Shown here piece by piece: positions 51,902 to 63,489 of a stretch of DNA of 64,000 nt. Both the position numbers and the translations under genes were made by a program. A model generated the notes under the pieces. That model made no database searches, had not been told where the DNA came from, and was given only the letters and a program-made list of their open reading frames with translations. The first letter of the stretch is position 1. Every line of letters starts with the position of its first letter. Origin of the DNA: Heliocidaris tuberculata (taxonomy: Eukaryota > Echinodermata > Echinoidea > Camarodonta > Echinometridae); NCBI GenBank assembly GCA_025618425.1, contig CM046837.1, forward strand, positions 26,035,793-26,099,792, given 5' to 3'.

Positions 51902-53530
51902 CAGTGCGTATCAAAAAAAACGTTACACTTTTGAAAAATCCGTCAAAATTACATTTCAAAATATTTAGGATATTTTTTCATGTCGATAGATGCGCAATAG
52001 TCTCATCTATCAAGTGCCACTAAAAAAATAATTTTTCGTTCACGCTTGGGCGAACAATGGCTGTTTTGGTCCAGAGTGTGAAAAATGGCTTGCGCCAAAT
52101 TGAAAGGGAAAAATTGAGAGGGAAAATTAAACCAGCAGTCCAAATAAGAACTCCCATTCAAACAAATTGCTCTTTTGAATAAATTTATGATTATGTTATG
52201 ATAGGAATTTTGTGTCCATTTTCTATCATTATCTTAATGACGTCATTGTTTTATGCATGGGTGAGAATTAATAATGTGCAATTACTTCAAGATCTTTTAA
52301 GCACAGTATTCACAATTCGCAGAAACATTAAATCCACATGCCAGTCATTGAGTCAAGAAGAAAAGTACCAAATTAATACATTTTCAGATCATTCAATCAA
52401 ACAAATAAAAGAAATCAATTAATCGATCAATCAATCAACAATCAACCCATCAATACTCTACATCAATACTGACAGATCAGTCAGTCGGTCAGTCAATCAA
52501 TCAATCAATGCATCAGTCAAAATTCAACCATTCAGCCAGTCAGTCAATCAACCGGTCAATCAATAAGGTAATCAGTTAATCAACAATCAATCAATAAATC
52601 AATTAATTGATCGATTGCTAAAACCATCGATCAGTCAATCAACCAGTCAGGCAGATGGGAAACTCTGTTAATCAATAATTTATCAATCAATCACACTGTA
52701 GTTTAACAAATTATTCAAAAACACATCAAAGCACTTCCAAACCATTCATTCAATCAAGAAAGCCAAATTAATCAATTTTCAATCAATCAATAAATCTATC
52801 TATCAATCAATCATTCAATCAAGAATGTAAATCAATCTTTTGATTGATCAATAAGTCAACCAGTCAATCTACTGTATGCATTCAATCAATTTCTCAATCA
52901 GTTTATCATTCACTCAATTCATTATGTAACCAGTTGCGGATATGAAAAGCCTATATTTTTCTTTGTTTTTATTCGTCAAGTGATTGGTTAATTAATTGAT
53001 TTATTAATTGATTGATCAATCGATTGATTAATTAATTTTTTGAATGATTTGCAGATTAAATAATTGGGTACTTCTTGAATGAATGATTGGCATTTCGTTT
53101 TGATGTGTCTGTGTATTGTGAATACCGTGCTTAAAAGATCTTGAAGTAATTATACACATTATTAATTCTTACACATGCATAAAGCAATGAAATTATTAAT
53201 ATTATGATAGAAAATTGCCACAAAATTCCTAGACTATCATAATGTAATCATCAATTTATGCAAAAGAGGAATTTGTTTGAATGGAAGTTCATATTCGGAC
53301 TGCTGGTTTAATTTTCCCTCTTCTTTTAATTTGGAGCAAGCCTTTTTTCACACTCTGGACAAAAACAGTTAGTGTTCGCCCAAGCGTGAACGAAAATTTG
53401 TTTTATTAGTGGCACTTGATAGATGAGACTATTGGGCATCTATCGACATGAAAAAAAATCTTCTAAATATTTTGAAATGTAATTTTGACAAACTTTTCAA
53501 AAGTGTAACGTTTTTTTTTTATACGCACTG
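51902..53530. mobile_element. 1.6-kb foldback element with ~430-bp arms
   Basis: The ends CAGTGCGTATCAAAAAAAAC and its inverted copy are flanked by TA (51900-51901, 53531-53532). The arms pair over about 51902-52333 and 53100-53530, with few gaps (for example TCATCTATCAAGTGCCACTA; TTCGTTCACGCTTGGGCGAA). The 770-bp centre is almost entirely degenerate TCAA/CAAT repeats. No transposase. CAGTG ends and TA targets suggest a Tc1/mariner-type source. Confidence 0.85.
52390..53050. repeat. Degenerate (TCAA)n repeat in the foldback loop
   Basis: TCAATCAATCAATC-type words throughout, switching to the complementary TTGATTGATTG-type near 52980-53030, so the repeat itself partly folds back. Confidence 0.85.
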
Positions 53531-53792
53531 TATAGGTGTCGGGTCGATAGCGGACGGTTGTGTCATATTTGACACGTCATCGTGACAACAAAAAAAAAAC
53601 GCACGTGTGGGACTGATCCCGCTGCAGAGAACTGGTGTATAACTGAATAGGTGCTGATAGATCTATAAATGTGACGGAATCCTACTACTCCAAACGTTTA
53701 TATTTGAAGACCTATGTAATGATAAGACGTGTTACAGGAGAGAGGTGGAGAGAGAAAAATATATAAACCCTGGAGTTTGTTCTGTCAAGTAG

Positions 53793-53793
<1 letters not shown>

Positions 53794-53836
<43 letters not shown>

Positions 53837-53861
53837 GCGCGTGCGTGTGGGTGTGTGTGTT
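53794..53861. repeat. (GT)n/(GC)n alternating purine-pyrimidine tract
   Basis: (GT)n, then GCGCGCGCGCACGCGCGCG, then GTGT. Such alternating sequences favour Z-DNA. Confidence 0.95.
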
Positions 53862-53876
53862 TTACATTTGACGACC

Positions 53877-53914
53877 AAAAAAAAAAATTTCGCCAGCCCT
53901 CTAAAAGTCGCTCA

Positions 53915-53949
<35 letters not shown>

Positions 53950-54115
53950 TGGGGTCCAGTTCCCCTTCATAATTCTCTGACAAGCAAAAAAAAAAAAAAA
54001 AAAAAAAAAAAGGTTTTCTGGTCGAAAAGGGGGGGGGGCACAATGCATTGTTTTCCCTCAAAAGGGGGGCACGGGCCGGGATTGCCCCCCCCCCTAAATT
54101 CTCCACTGGAAAATG
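53877..54115. repeat. Poly-A/poly-G bounded repeat (GCCAGCC..AAAAGTCGCT family)
   Basis: Contains GCCAGCCCTCTAAAAGTCGC, a ~30-base G-run, GGGGTCCAGTTCCCCTTC, a ~30-base A-run and further G/C runs. Same block order as 44400-44570. Confidence 0.6.
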
Positions 54116-54129
54116 TGTAGGCCAATACC

Positions 54130-55000
54130 TTTGTCTGAAAGTTAGACCACTCATCATGCTCATAGATTCTCGTTTTAACAGTCATGTTTAACATGTTTAA
54201 ATTCACATCGTCATTGAAGCTCAGACATACATGTACATGGAATAATTAGAGCACATGGGTGAGTGTATGGTGTGAAACCATATGTTGAACTTGAATTGAA
54301 CTAGTTATGTCTGGAAATTGAATTCATCATGAACTGATAAATTCATTTCATATCCGAATCTAATTATTCCATTACAATACAATTTCTATCGTTTACCTTC
54401 AATAGTGGGTAGATGTATAAGTCTGAATAATGATGTGTGTAATAACGCAAGCAAGTTCTTGCTCGTGATTTAAACAAAAGATTATGATGCTGCTAAATTT
54501 CAGAGCTACCGTAATTTCTTCAAGATTGAATGGACTCGTGAACAGTATCAAATACAGTTTGAAAATGCCTTTAAATAATCTGAACATGTCGCAAATTTAC
54601 GAAAGGTGTAAGCAATTTGAATGATTTGAAATAATATGCAATACTCTACAATAAGTGACCAATAAAAGACTCTTCTTTTCTTATATTTGTGCTGTAGCTG
54701 TCATTCATTCTTTTTAAAAGTTAAATAAGGCTCGTGTTTCTGGTTAGTTTTATGGTTGAAATGACAAAGGCGGCAGCAGCATCATCATCAAGCGAAATGA
54801 ATGTTATCAAGATACTGAAATGACATACTGGCAGCCATAGTATACAGTCAGGTTGGTAATAATGTATGTACTACACGTTGCAATGTCGTTGATTTACAAA
54901 TCCACACCGTCACGAAAATGGAATCTTTTTACAAGGTTTTGTAACCAGCACAATTTTACTACAACCAAAACAGTAAAACAAATTGACAAAATCTTGCTAC
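54130..55000. other. No gene seen
   Basis: AT-rich DNA with no supportable feature. Confidence 0.4.
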
Positions 55001-55016
55001 AAATACCATACCTCTG

Positions 55017-55178
55017 CAGGGGCGGATCCAGGATTTTTTTTAAAGAGGGAACACAGTGCCGTAAAAGTACATAATAAAGAGCGATTTTGTTGTTGTTGTG
55101 TAAATAAGGTATGCCAGTGGGGGTTTCAAGGGGGGGGGGGCACGGGACGGTTTACCCTCTATAGGTAGATCCGCCACA
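55017..55178. mobile_element. Small TIR element with GGGGCGGATCC ends
   Basis: Left GGGGCGGATCCAGG and right TAGATCCGCC form short inverted ends around a G-run. No coding sequence. Tentative. Confidence 0.45.
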
Positions 55179-55199
55179 GTTGTTATCTGTAGGCCTATA

Positions 55200-55950
55200 A
55201 ACATAAAGAGCGAACACATCATACAAATTATATACATGGCACAAAAAATATGAACAATCAAGAATAATGAATACAATATAATTTCCTGGTTATACTTAGG
55301 AATATGAGTGTGGTAAAAACAGTTTCAAGTGCAACTTCTCACGATACATGGCTACTATATTTTTCCGAGTGGGAATAGAGAAAATGAGAATGATTCTTCT
55401 ACAACCAGATAACCTTTTGGTCAAGATTCTGTTAGCAAAACTGAAAGCCTGATTGGCAAAATATCATAGAGATGTTAAAATCAGCAACTGCAATATTTTA
55501 TGCAATAAGTCTATTCTGTATGTATATGTCACGATGCAACGTTTGTAACTTTATCCCCCTCTCCCCATCCCCCCCCCCCCTTCGGTACATAACCTCATTT
55601 TATAATGAGCGTTAAATGTTATGAACTCGGGGGGGGGGGGAAGGTTGTAAGCTTGCAGTTTGGGTTGAGCATGAATTAGCTAAAGTACCCTTAAATTTGA
55701 GGCAAGGTTAACATGGTAAAAGTGCTTGGTTACGCATTGAAGCAGCAATGTGACGTTCTGACCTCATCCATCTGCCTGTCTGAACCTGATCAATCATATT
55801 ACATGGTGATAATTATTATGTGGCATTATTGAATTCAATCTGAATCAGATGTCAACGTCGATAAGACAAAATGACAAAACACTTCGGTGATGCGGTGCCA
55901 TTGGTATCTTGATGACACAACGTTATGATGTGATGGGGAACATGTTCAAA
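55200..55950. other. No gene seen
   Basis: AT-rich DNA with short C- and G-runs at 55570 and 55630. Confidence 0.4.
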
Positions 55951-56009
55951 CAGTGGCCTATCGGGGGGAGGGCAAGGGGGAAATGAGGTTCATGACGATG
56001 ACGATGAAT

Positions 56010-56201
56010 ATGTTGGTGGTGCATGACGATGGTGGTGGAGATATTCATGTTGATTGTGATGGAGATGAGGAAATTGAAAATGATGATGATGGTGATGATG
56101 ATGGTGGTGATGATGGTGATGATGGTGGTGATGGAGGTGATGATGATGATGATGGTGATGATGGTGATGATGGTGATGATGGTGATGATGGTGATGATGG
56201 T
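56010..56201. repeat. GAT/GGT microsatellite, left part
   Basis: GATGATGGT-type repeat interrupted by the LINE at 56202. The array continues at 57853. Confidence 0.9.
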
Positions 56202-56773
56202 TTTTAACTATGATTAACTATGATTTATTGACTGTTTCAATCATTCATATTAACATAATACTGCAGTGCATAACATAAAATGAATACAATAACAATAATA
56301 TATCACAATGATGTTTTTCCATAGATAGGGGCACATAATCAAATATCAATAAGTAAAAAATATGATGCACAGATATTGACCTATTAAGTGATATTGAAAA
56401 CAGTTGGACATATTTAAAAGCAAAGCTTGTATATTATATGTCCAGAAACTTATATAACTTAATCACGAATGGGTCGTTCAATAATATTATATTAAATTCA
56501 TAAAACATCATTACGACAAGCGAATTGTTGATGAGAAAGAATTGATAAGTGAGTTGAGGTAGAAGGACTATTGCCTCAACCCATAAGAAAAACTAGATGT
56601 GAAAGTAAAGTGGAAGTGCAAGACGGTGTGGAAACAAAAGAGAACGAAGAGAAGGAGGGAGGAGGAAGGAGGGAAATGAAAGATAATGAGTGTGTCAGTG
56701 TGTGAGAAGAAGGAAGAGAGAAGGCAGGAAAAAGAAGGGGTGAAAAGGGAGTAAAACAGAGAATACAGGCGGA

Positions 56774-56820
<47 letters not shown>

Positions 56821-57852
56821 AGAGGTGGGTCCTGCTCGCTCAGTTTTAATTCATTGCATACAGTTGAAGGAGATGTTTTTTCAACTTGCTTTTGAAACAG
56901 TTTAGACTTGGGGAGTTGATTATATCGCTGCTAAGTGAGTTCCAGTATTTCGGGCCGTAGAAAGAGACGGTTTTGTGTGCAAAAAGAGTGCGGGTGCGGG
57001 GAAGGTGGAAACGGTTGGATGTCTTGTTGGGTATGTATGTATGGAACTGTTTCTTGTGAACATGTTAGTGAAAGCGTGTGGCAGTTCGTTTTTATTCAAT
57101 TTATACATGAATTGTCCTGTTTGAAAAAGAAATAAATCTGAAAACTTTAGACTTTTTGATTCGTAAAATAAAGGATCGCTATGTGAACGAACAGGAGCAT
57201 TATGCATTATCCTTAAGATTTTCTTTTGTAAGATAGAAATTCTATCAGTAAGATATTTATTAGTGTTACCCCAAGCCATTATTCCATAATTAAGATAAGG
57301 TAATATCAGTGAAAAATATAGTATGAAAAGTGTAGTCCTTGGAAAGAAATATTTGAGTTTATTCATTATTCCAATATTCCGGGAAATAATTTTGGATATA
57401 TTTTGTATGTGCATGTTCCAGTTTAGTTTATCGTCAATCGTAAGCCCTAGAAATGTGTTGATGATACCCTATCCAGCGGCGCGTCGTCCAACAAAATATT
57501 TCCAGGTAAGTTTTGCAAGGTGTTACTAAACAGCATAAAATTTGTCTTTAGTATGTTAAGTGATAACTTGTTTGCTTTTACCCATTCTACTATGCATTTA
57601 AGTTTTTTGTTTATTGTTGAAAGAAGGGTATTAGGGTTAGAATGAGAATAAAATAGGTTTGAATCGTCTGCAAATAGACTAAATGATAGCACATCTGAGG
57701 ATTTATAAAAGTTATTTATGTATATGATAAATAGTAAGGGACCAAGTAGACTTCCCTGTGGAACACCACAGCCGATGGGTCGTAACGATGACCTATGATT
57801 ATTTATTTCTACGAATTGTTTTCTATTTGATAAATATTTGATAAATAATTCC
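56202..57852 (-). mobile_element. 5'-truncated LINE inserted in a GAT microsatellite
   Basis: An antisense LINE with its 3' tail at 56202-56225 (two to three copies of TTAATCATAG on the - strand) and its truncated 5' end at 57852. GAT/GGT repeat lies on both sides, so the insertion split the array. It includes a (GA)n tract at 56778-56818 in the 3' UTR. Microsatellite-type 3' tails are usual for CR1/L2-like LINEs. Confidence 0.8.
56920..57850 (-). pseudogene. LINE reverse transcriptase, C-terminal part, frameshifted
   Basis: The - strand reads GCGVPQGSLLGPLLFIIYIN, then FSLFADDSNLF (the catalytic YxDD-type box), VEWVKANKLSLNILKTNFML, a frameshift near 57450, then GLTIDDKLNW, PYLNYGIMAWGNTN, LQKKILRIM and SSIHTYPTR. 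These are the RT fingers/palm end and the conserved C-terminus of CR1/jockey-type LINEs. The shared IHxYPTR ending relates it to 37692-38596. Not functional. Confidence 0.85.
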
Positions 57853-58030
57853 TGATGATGGTGATGGTGGTGATGGTGGTGATGATGGTGATGATGGTGA
57901 TGATGGTGATGATAGTGATGATGGTGATGGTGGTGATGATGGTGATGATGGTGATGATGGCGATTGTGGTGGTGGTGGTGTTGATGATGATGGTGATTGT
58001 GGTGATGATGATGATGATGATGATGATCTT
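57853..58030. repeat. GAT/GGT microsatellite, right part
   Basis: GATGGTGATGATGG-type repeat, continuation of the array interrupted by the LINE. Confidence 0.95.
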
Positions 58031-58079
58031 GATCTTAATGCTCTCAACGACGATAATAACGATGCACACTAACGGTTAA

Positions 58080-59280
58080 TAATGATGGTGAAGATGCAGA
58101 AAGATTGTTCCAATCACCATAAATTATCACTCTGACTGAAGATGAACGATATACTGCCTCAAGAATATCGCGAAAAAGTATTCCCCCATATCGATCGTTT
58201 CTTCACTATCACTTTGACGTGTGATACTTTAACATAAATTCAAATTTACTAGATATTGTTGTTATTGATGCTATCATCATTATCATCTCATCACGTCGAA
58301 TAATTTCGATCAAAAAAAAAGCGAAAGAAACCGAGGTCCTGTATACCATTTATAGGGACCCGCATTTTTTGAAAGATGACGTAAGCTGTGTTTATTTTTT
58401 TAAAGCTGAATAACTAATGAAAACTATTCTCGGTTTATTACAAAATATGCTGGCAGGATGAAATAATACTGGGTAGACCATCAAAATATAAACAAAATTG
58501 TAACTTAGAATGAGCAAGGAGGTATACTAGGTAAGCTTGGTTGTACCTCCTTGGAATGAGCGAACGTAGGTTTGTGAATCGGTACATATTTTGCTCCTGA
58601 AAACATTTGGGCGTTGATTTGAGAAATATTAAATCAATTGGCCAAAATCCCGGGCCAAAATGCATTGACCTTGGAGTTAGCATTGTTTTATATATTTCTA
58701 ATAGGCCCCCTATTTAGTATTTATTTTCTTCTCTATTGATTTTCCTAAAACCCTGTGTACTTTTCTATGAAGTTAATACATGTACAATGAAAGAGAATTA
58801 TTTTAATGTGAATAGATTCTTAGCCTATATTAAAAGCATGATGACAACCAAGACGGCTTTGAACATGTGAAGTGAGACAATGATAATGGGAAGTGAATGG
58901 TCTAAAATTGAGTACAAGATATGATGTAAACTACGTTTGTCAACGAACCATGATTATAGCCTCACCAATCAAAGGTTGAAAGCTAACTCTTATCGGGCAT
59001 GAATACAGGGGGTTGTACACCGCTAATGTGAATGAGACTGTCTTCAGCGCATGTTTCTACCGTGTCAATCAAATACAGGTATGGCGAACAGGCGCAACCT
59101 CCCCGCAGAGAAAAGTACAAACCGCATCTCAGCATCTCATAGCGAAGGGATGACTGGTAGAACCGCTCGGAGGACAACATATAAAAAAAAACATTGAGGG
59201 ACTCGGTTTGTGTGGGTGCAGTTGCGTGCCAGACGTCTTGCGGAATTTCCATGCGGCAATTACTATACAAAGCCACAAAG
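58080..59280. other. No gene seen
   Basis: AT-rich DNA without supportable features. Confidence 0.4.
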
Positions 59281-59290
59281 TATCAAAAAT

Positions 59291-59728
59291 ATAAAGAATA
59301 ATTAATGAAGACGATTCCCAACGTATATAAGTTTGTGTTTGAGAGCAAGATGAAAGAGAGAGAGAGAGAGAGGGGGGGGGGGGGGGGGTCTCCAGAAATA
59401 GATCAGCAGACAAAGAGACAGACACAATAATTATGTGAGCAGACAGAACAGAGAGGCAGATAGGAAATTCAAAGTACAAAGAAGGTCAGTATTACCAGAG
59501 AAATACACAATTTTTTTTTGTTGTTGAAAGAATACATACACAAGAATTAAGAGAACGTGGCTAAAATTTGACGTATCCATAGCAACTAAACAGTACGTGT
59601 AATTCATCCCTGCTATATACTGCAGACTCCCCCCCCCCCCCCCCCCTCTCTCTCTCTCTCTCTCTTCATCTTGCTCTCAAACACAAACTTATATACGTTG
59701 GGAATCGTTTTCATTAATTATTCTTTAT
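59291..59728. repeat. Inverted duplication with ~97-bp near-perfect arms
   Basis: The arms 59291-59388 and 59630-59728 are almost exact reverse complements, including AATTAATGAAGACGATTCCC, AAGTTTGTGTTTGAGAGCAA, an (AG)n/(CT)n run and a G-run/C-run. A ~240-bp unrelated spacer lies between. Confidence 0.9.
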
Positions 59729-59729
59729 G

Positions 59730-61500
59730 CAGCCCCCCCCCCCCCTTTATGAGTAGGCACTTTTTAAAAAATCTCGGAAAGAAGGCTCGAAAATTGTCAT
59801 TAATGAGTGAAATCAGATCAGCCCACCCCCCCCCCCCCCCACTTTCAAAAACGCTCCGCGGCCCCTGCTTTATCATTTCGAACAAGATGCAAATTCAGAC
59901 AGGAGAAAGGCAACAAACAGATTGACCTATACAAAAGTGATTAGAAAATATCTCTGTGTCACAGTAGCGTTCAGAGGTGTATGGAGTCCGCGTACGCCCC
60001 TTCCCCGTATATAGGTGACCCAGAAAAAACTTGAATAGGCCTACGGATTTTTTTTTTTATTTATGTTTTTATTAAAACTATAGATGACAGATGTACAAAG
60101 AGGGTTATGAGCATAATAAAAGGGGGGAAAAAACAGAACAAAACAAAAAGGCAAAGTCACTGAAACAATTTTTTTATTTTGTACCAATTACTTTATTTTT
60201 ACTGTTTTGTTTTGTTTTGTTTTGTTTTTGTTCAGTGATTTTGTTTTTAATCATGTAAATCACTTGTAATTATTGTGATTTCTTTTGATTTTCTAATAAA
60301 AACACAAATAAATTTTTTTTTTTGAAAAGGTCACTGAAACAAAGCACATGTAGGCCCTATATATATTGCAACAGTGTATTAAGTGCACGTAACATGAATA
60401 ATGCTTTTGCTGTATACTGGGTATAAAATAGATTATAAAATGAGTGCAGAATTGCATTAGCATGATTAGGGACAGCCAAGGTATATTCCACCCCAGTCCG
60501 GAAAGGACCCCTCCCTGCCTAGCAGTTTGTGGATACGCCATTGGGGGGGGGGGGTGTGCGTGCGTGATGGTGTAGGAAACATGATTAGAGAAAAAAATCT
60601 TAATGACTATAGATTTGGGGGGGACAAAATAACTTAATAAAAAAAAGGACCACTACTTTAAAGGGAGCACATGCCATTACGGAAAGGAATTTAACGACGT
60701 CGACAAAAGACTGTCTGGAAGAAGGGAATATTAACATGCCCCGCACACCAGCGTTTACAGTCGCTGAAGGTAAAAAAATTGCTAGCCAACTGAAGCAAAT
60801 CCAAAATATCAGTGTATTAGAATACCTATAAAATATATAGACAGTCATGAGGTTGGGAAGGGAGGGGATCACGAAATATGGGAATTTTGGTTTGCCATTT
60901 TCGATTTTTATTTACTGTAATGGTTATATAGCGCTTTTTTGCGTTTCACGAAGTTATGATTCTATATATATATATTATATACAATCTCGTTTTTAAGAGA
61001 GGCCCCTGTAAATAAAATACCTGAGATACCTTTCAAACATGATATGTGGGTAGTTTTCATACAGAGTTTTGTACATTTCCAAATGAATGAAATAAGAGAG
61101 TATAATTCCTTCTCTCTTCGTATTTTTACAGCGTTGATTGATGCGAGTTCTCTGAGCCGTACTCAGCCATACACCGTGCCCATATTAGGATGCGGCGAAG
61201 AATTATTACAGCGCCGATATGAAAATAGCATTTATGAGATTGCATAAACACCGTCAGGCGGATAAAATTCCTTTTCTCTCCCATCACTTTGTATCATTCA
61301 TCCTTTCAGCTGTCAAGAGGGAAAGCTTTGTTTTCCAAAACTTAACACCCCCCCCCCCCCTCCCCCCAATTCCCATGCGTTTTCATCTGTACGCTGCACT
61401 GATTCTCTTGCTCTTCTGGGTGCCTAGTTATTTTTAGAGTTTTCAAATAATTGTTCCTTATGACTTTGTTTTGGTCCATTATAGTCTAGCTAAATGCATA
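59730..61500. other. No gene seen
   Basis: AT-rich DNA with C-runs at about 59733, 59825 and 61349 and G-runs near 60543. A stretch at 60050-60310 is A/T-rich with TTTTGTTTTG repeats. No exon or element could be bounded. Confidence 0.4.
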
Positions 61501-61619
61501 AAGTCACTTGCGTCAATACTTGATAAATTTCAACCGTAAAAGTACCATTAACTTTATTCCATCCTCAATGCCATGTGAATTGCTATATCTCCGCTATCAT
61601 CTTCTAGCTACCATCGTCG

Positions 61620-61698
61620 CCCCCCCCCCCTCTTTCTCTCTCTCTCTCTCTAGCCATGCCTCTCTTCTGTCATTTCTTTTCTATCCCTCTCTTCCTCC

Positions 61699-61729
<31 letters not shown>

Positions 61730-61834
61730 CTTATCCTTCTACCCCAATCTCCATTTCTCCTTTATGAAATTTGTAAAAATTGTCTTTCTTGTCTCCCATC
61801 TCTGCCGTCAAGCCCGTCATTTCTTTCCTTTATA

Positions 61835-61875
<41 letters not shown>

Positions 61876-61880
61876 TTCTA
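61620..61880. repeat. Interrupted (CT)n tracts
   Basis: A C-run and three CT-rich blocks (about 61630-61651, 61700-61730, 61835-61877). The open frames here are compositional. Confidence 0.9.
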
Positions 61881-62225
61881 TCTTCCTTTGCTCATGTACT
61901 AATTCGCTTTAATTTAAGTGCTTTTATCTATCCTAAACAGTTTATTGTATTCTATTTTAATCTAAAATTTGCATAATATGTGATAATGTTTTCTACATCT
62001 TTATATTCGTCACCATACTTATTTCCGTAACTGTTCTCCGTTTTCACCTCATTCTCACAACATAATCCCTCACTGAAGAAACACCTTCCATTTCGCTCAG
62101 TTCTCATGTTTAAATCTCTTTCAAGATTTTCCCCCTGGCTGCCCAATTTCAAGATCGATTACCCGGAGCTGCTATACAAGCGTCTGTTAAACCGATCATG
62201 AAAATAACATTGATTTCCATGGTCT

Positions 62226-62465
62226 AAGCCACTGGCGTAGCTATAGGGGGGAAGGGGGCACGTGCCCCTATCGAATGTTGAAGAAAGGGAGAAAAGGGGG
62301 AAGAGAGAAAGAAAATGAGGGGGAAAGGCAACGTAAAGAGAAGATAATTACACCCCTGTCTACACCCCACTGGACGGCTCTGTTTATTCGCATTCAAACA
62401 GTAAGACCGGTGCCCCCCCCCCCACATAGTGCCCCTCAACGGCTGTAGCCACGTTACGCCACTAG
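62226..62465. mobile_element. Small TIR element with CACTGGCGTAGCT ends
   Basis: Left AAGCCACTGGCGTAGCTATA and right GGCTGTAGCCACGTTACGCC with ACTAGTTTAAG form an imperfect inverted pair around G- and C-runs. Tentative, non-coding. Confidence 0.5.
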
Positions 62466-62731
62466 TTTAAGCAACGAATAATAAACCGTATGTCCGCGTT
62501 AACAACACCCCCTTCGAACACCACCACGTGTGAAAATGTTGCCATATAGTTGGCGATAACGTGTGTACATTATTCACATAACTTCTTAAATTATTTATTC
62601 GTTCAAAAGGATCCCAATATACACCAACGGTATCAGCAATATGTTACACATTGTAGCTCTAAGACTCGAAAACATTCACAATCACGTCACACAAGAAAGT
62701 ATTCAAATTACTATTTATTATTTGAACAAGG

Positions 62732-62878
62732 TCATGGCCTCTTGCATAAAAAGTTGCGATTAAACGCGATTATAAAAAAATTAAACGCAACTTGATTTTC
62801 AATCAGGATCGCGTATTTTGGACTTAAGTTTAATTTTTGAAGTTCCGTTTAATGGCAACTTTTTATGCAAGAGGGCCC
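62732..62878. mobile_element. Palindromic MITE with CTCTTGCATAAAAAGTTGC ends
   Basis: GCCTCTTGCATAAAAAGTTG at the left pairs with CAACTTTTTATGCAAGAGGG at the right, and inner GATTAAACGC/TTTAATTTTTGAAG words pair partially. Its GCATAAAA terminus resembles that of 45166-45357. Confidence 0.7.
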
Positions 62879-63352
62879 AGGAATGTAATTTGTCTTAAAA
62901 TGTACCAAAAAGAATCCCAAAATGGGTTTAAGAAAAACTGATCTACGTTTGGTACTGCATGGAATAGAGACAAAAGATTGTTTCTGATTTGTCCAATAGT
63001 AAGAATAACTTCCCAGGCCCATAACAAAGAGAGAGAGAGGGGGGGGGGGGGCCGGATCACCCATTAATTTCATGAAATACATTATACCTACCATGCCCAA
63101 GTAATTTTACCAGAACTTAATCTTTGTACAAAATTTAGGCATTTAAAAATTTTGTAGAAGATGCTTATATTTGTACAAACACGCATACGTTGGAGTTATG
63201 TTCCGGGTGGACATTCTTCTTTTTAATTTCTTGATATATTCTGTAGTTTATTGAGATCTATATCACGATTGGGTGATTCGACATTTGCTTCGGCTACAAT
63301 CGCTCCTTGATTTATTTCGTCAAAGGTATAGGGTGAGGGTTACAATTGAATT

Positions 63353-63411
63353 TTAGGGTAAGGGTTAGGGTTAGTGTTAGGTTTCGTGTTGGGTCTAGGG
63401 TTGAAGTTGGG
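63353..63411 (+). repeat. Interstitial telomere-like TTAGGG repeats
   Basis: Short degenerate run of TTAGGG-related hexamers (TTTTAGGGTAAGGGTTAGGG, then TTAGTGTTAGG and CTAGGGTT). Confidence 0.7.
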
Positions 63412-63489
63412 AATTTGTTTAATTTAGGAAATTGACCACGGAGCAAGATGTCTCTACATGTACAACAAAATATGATATTTAATTCTCGT

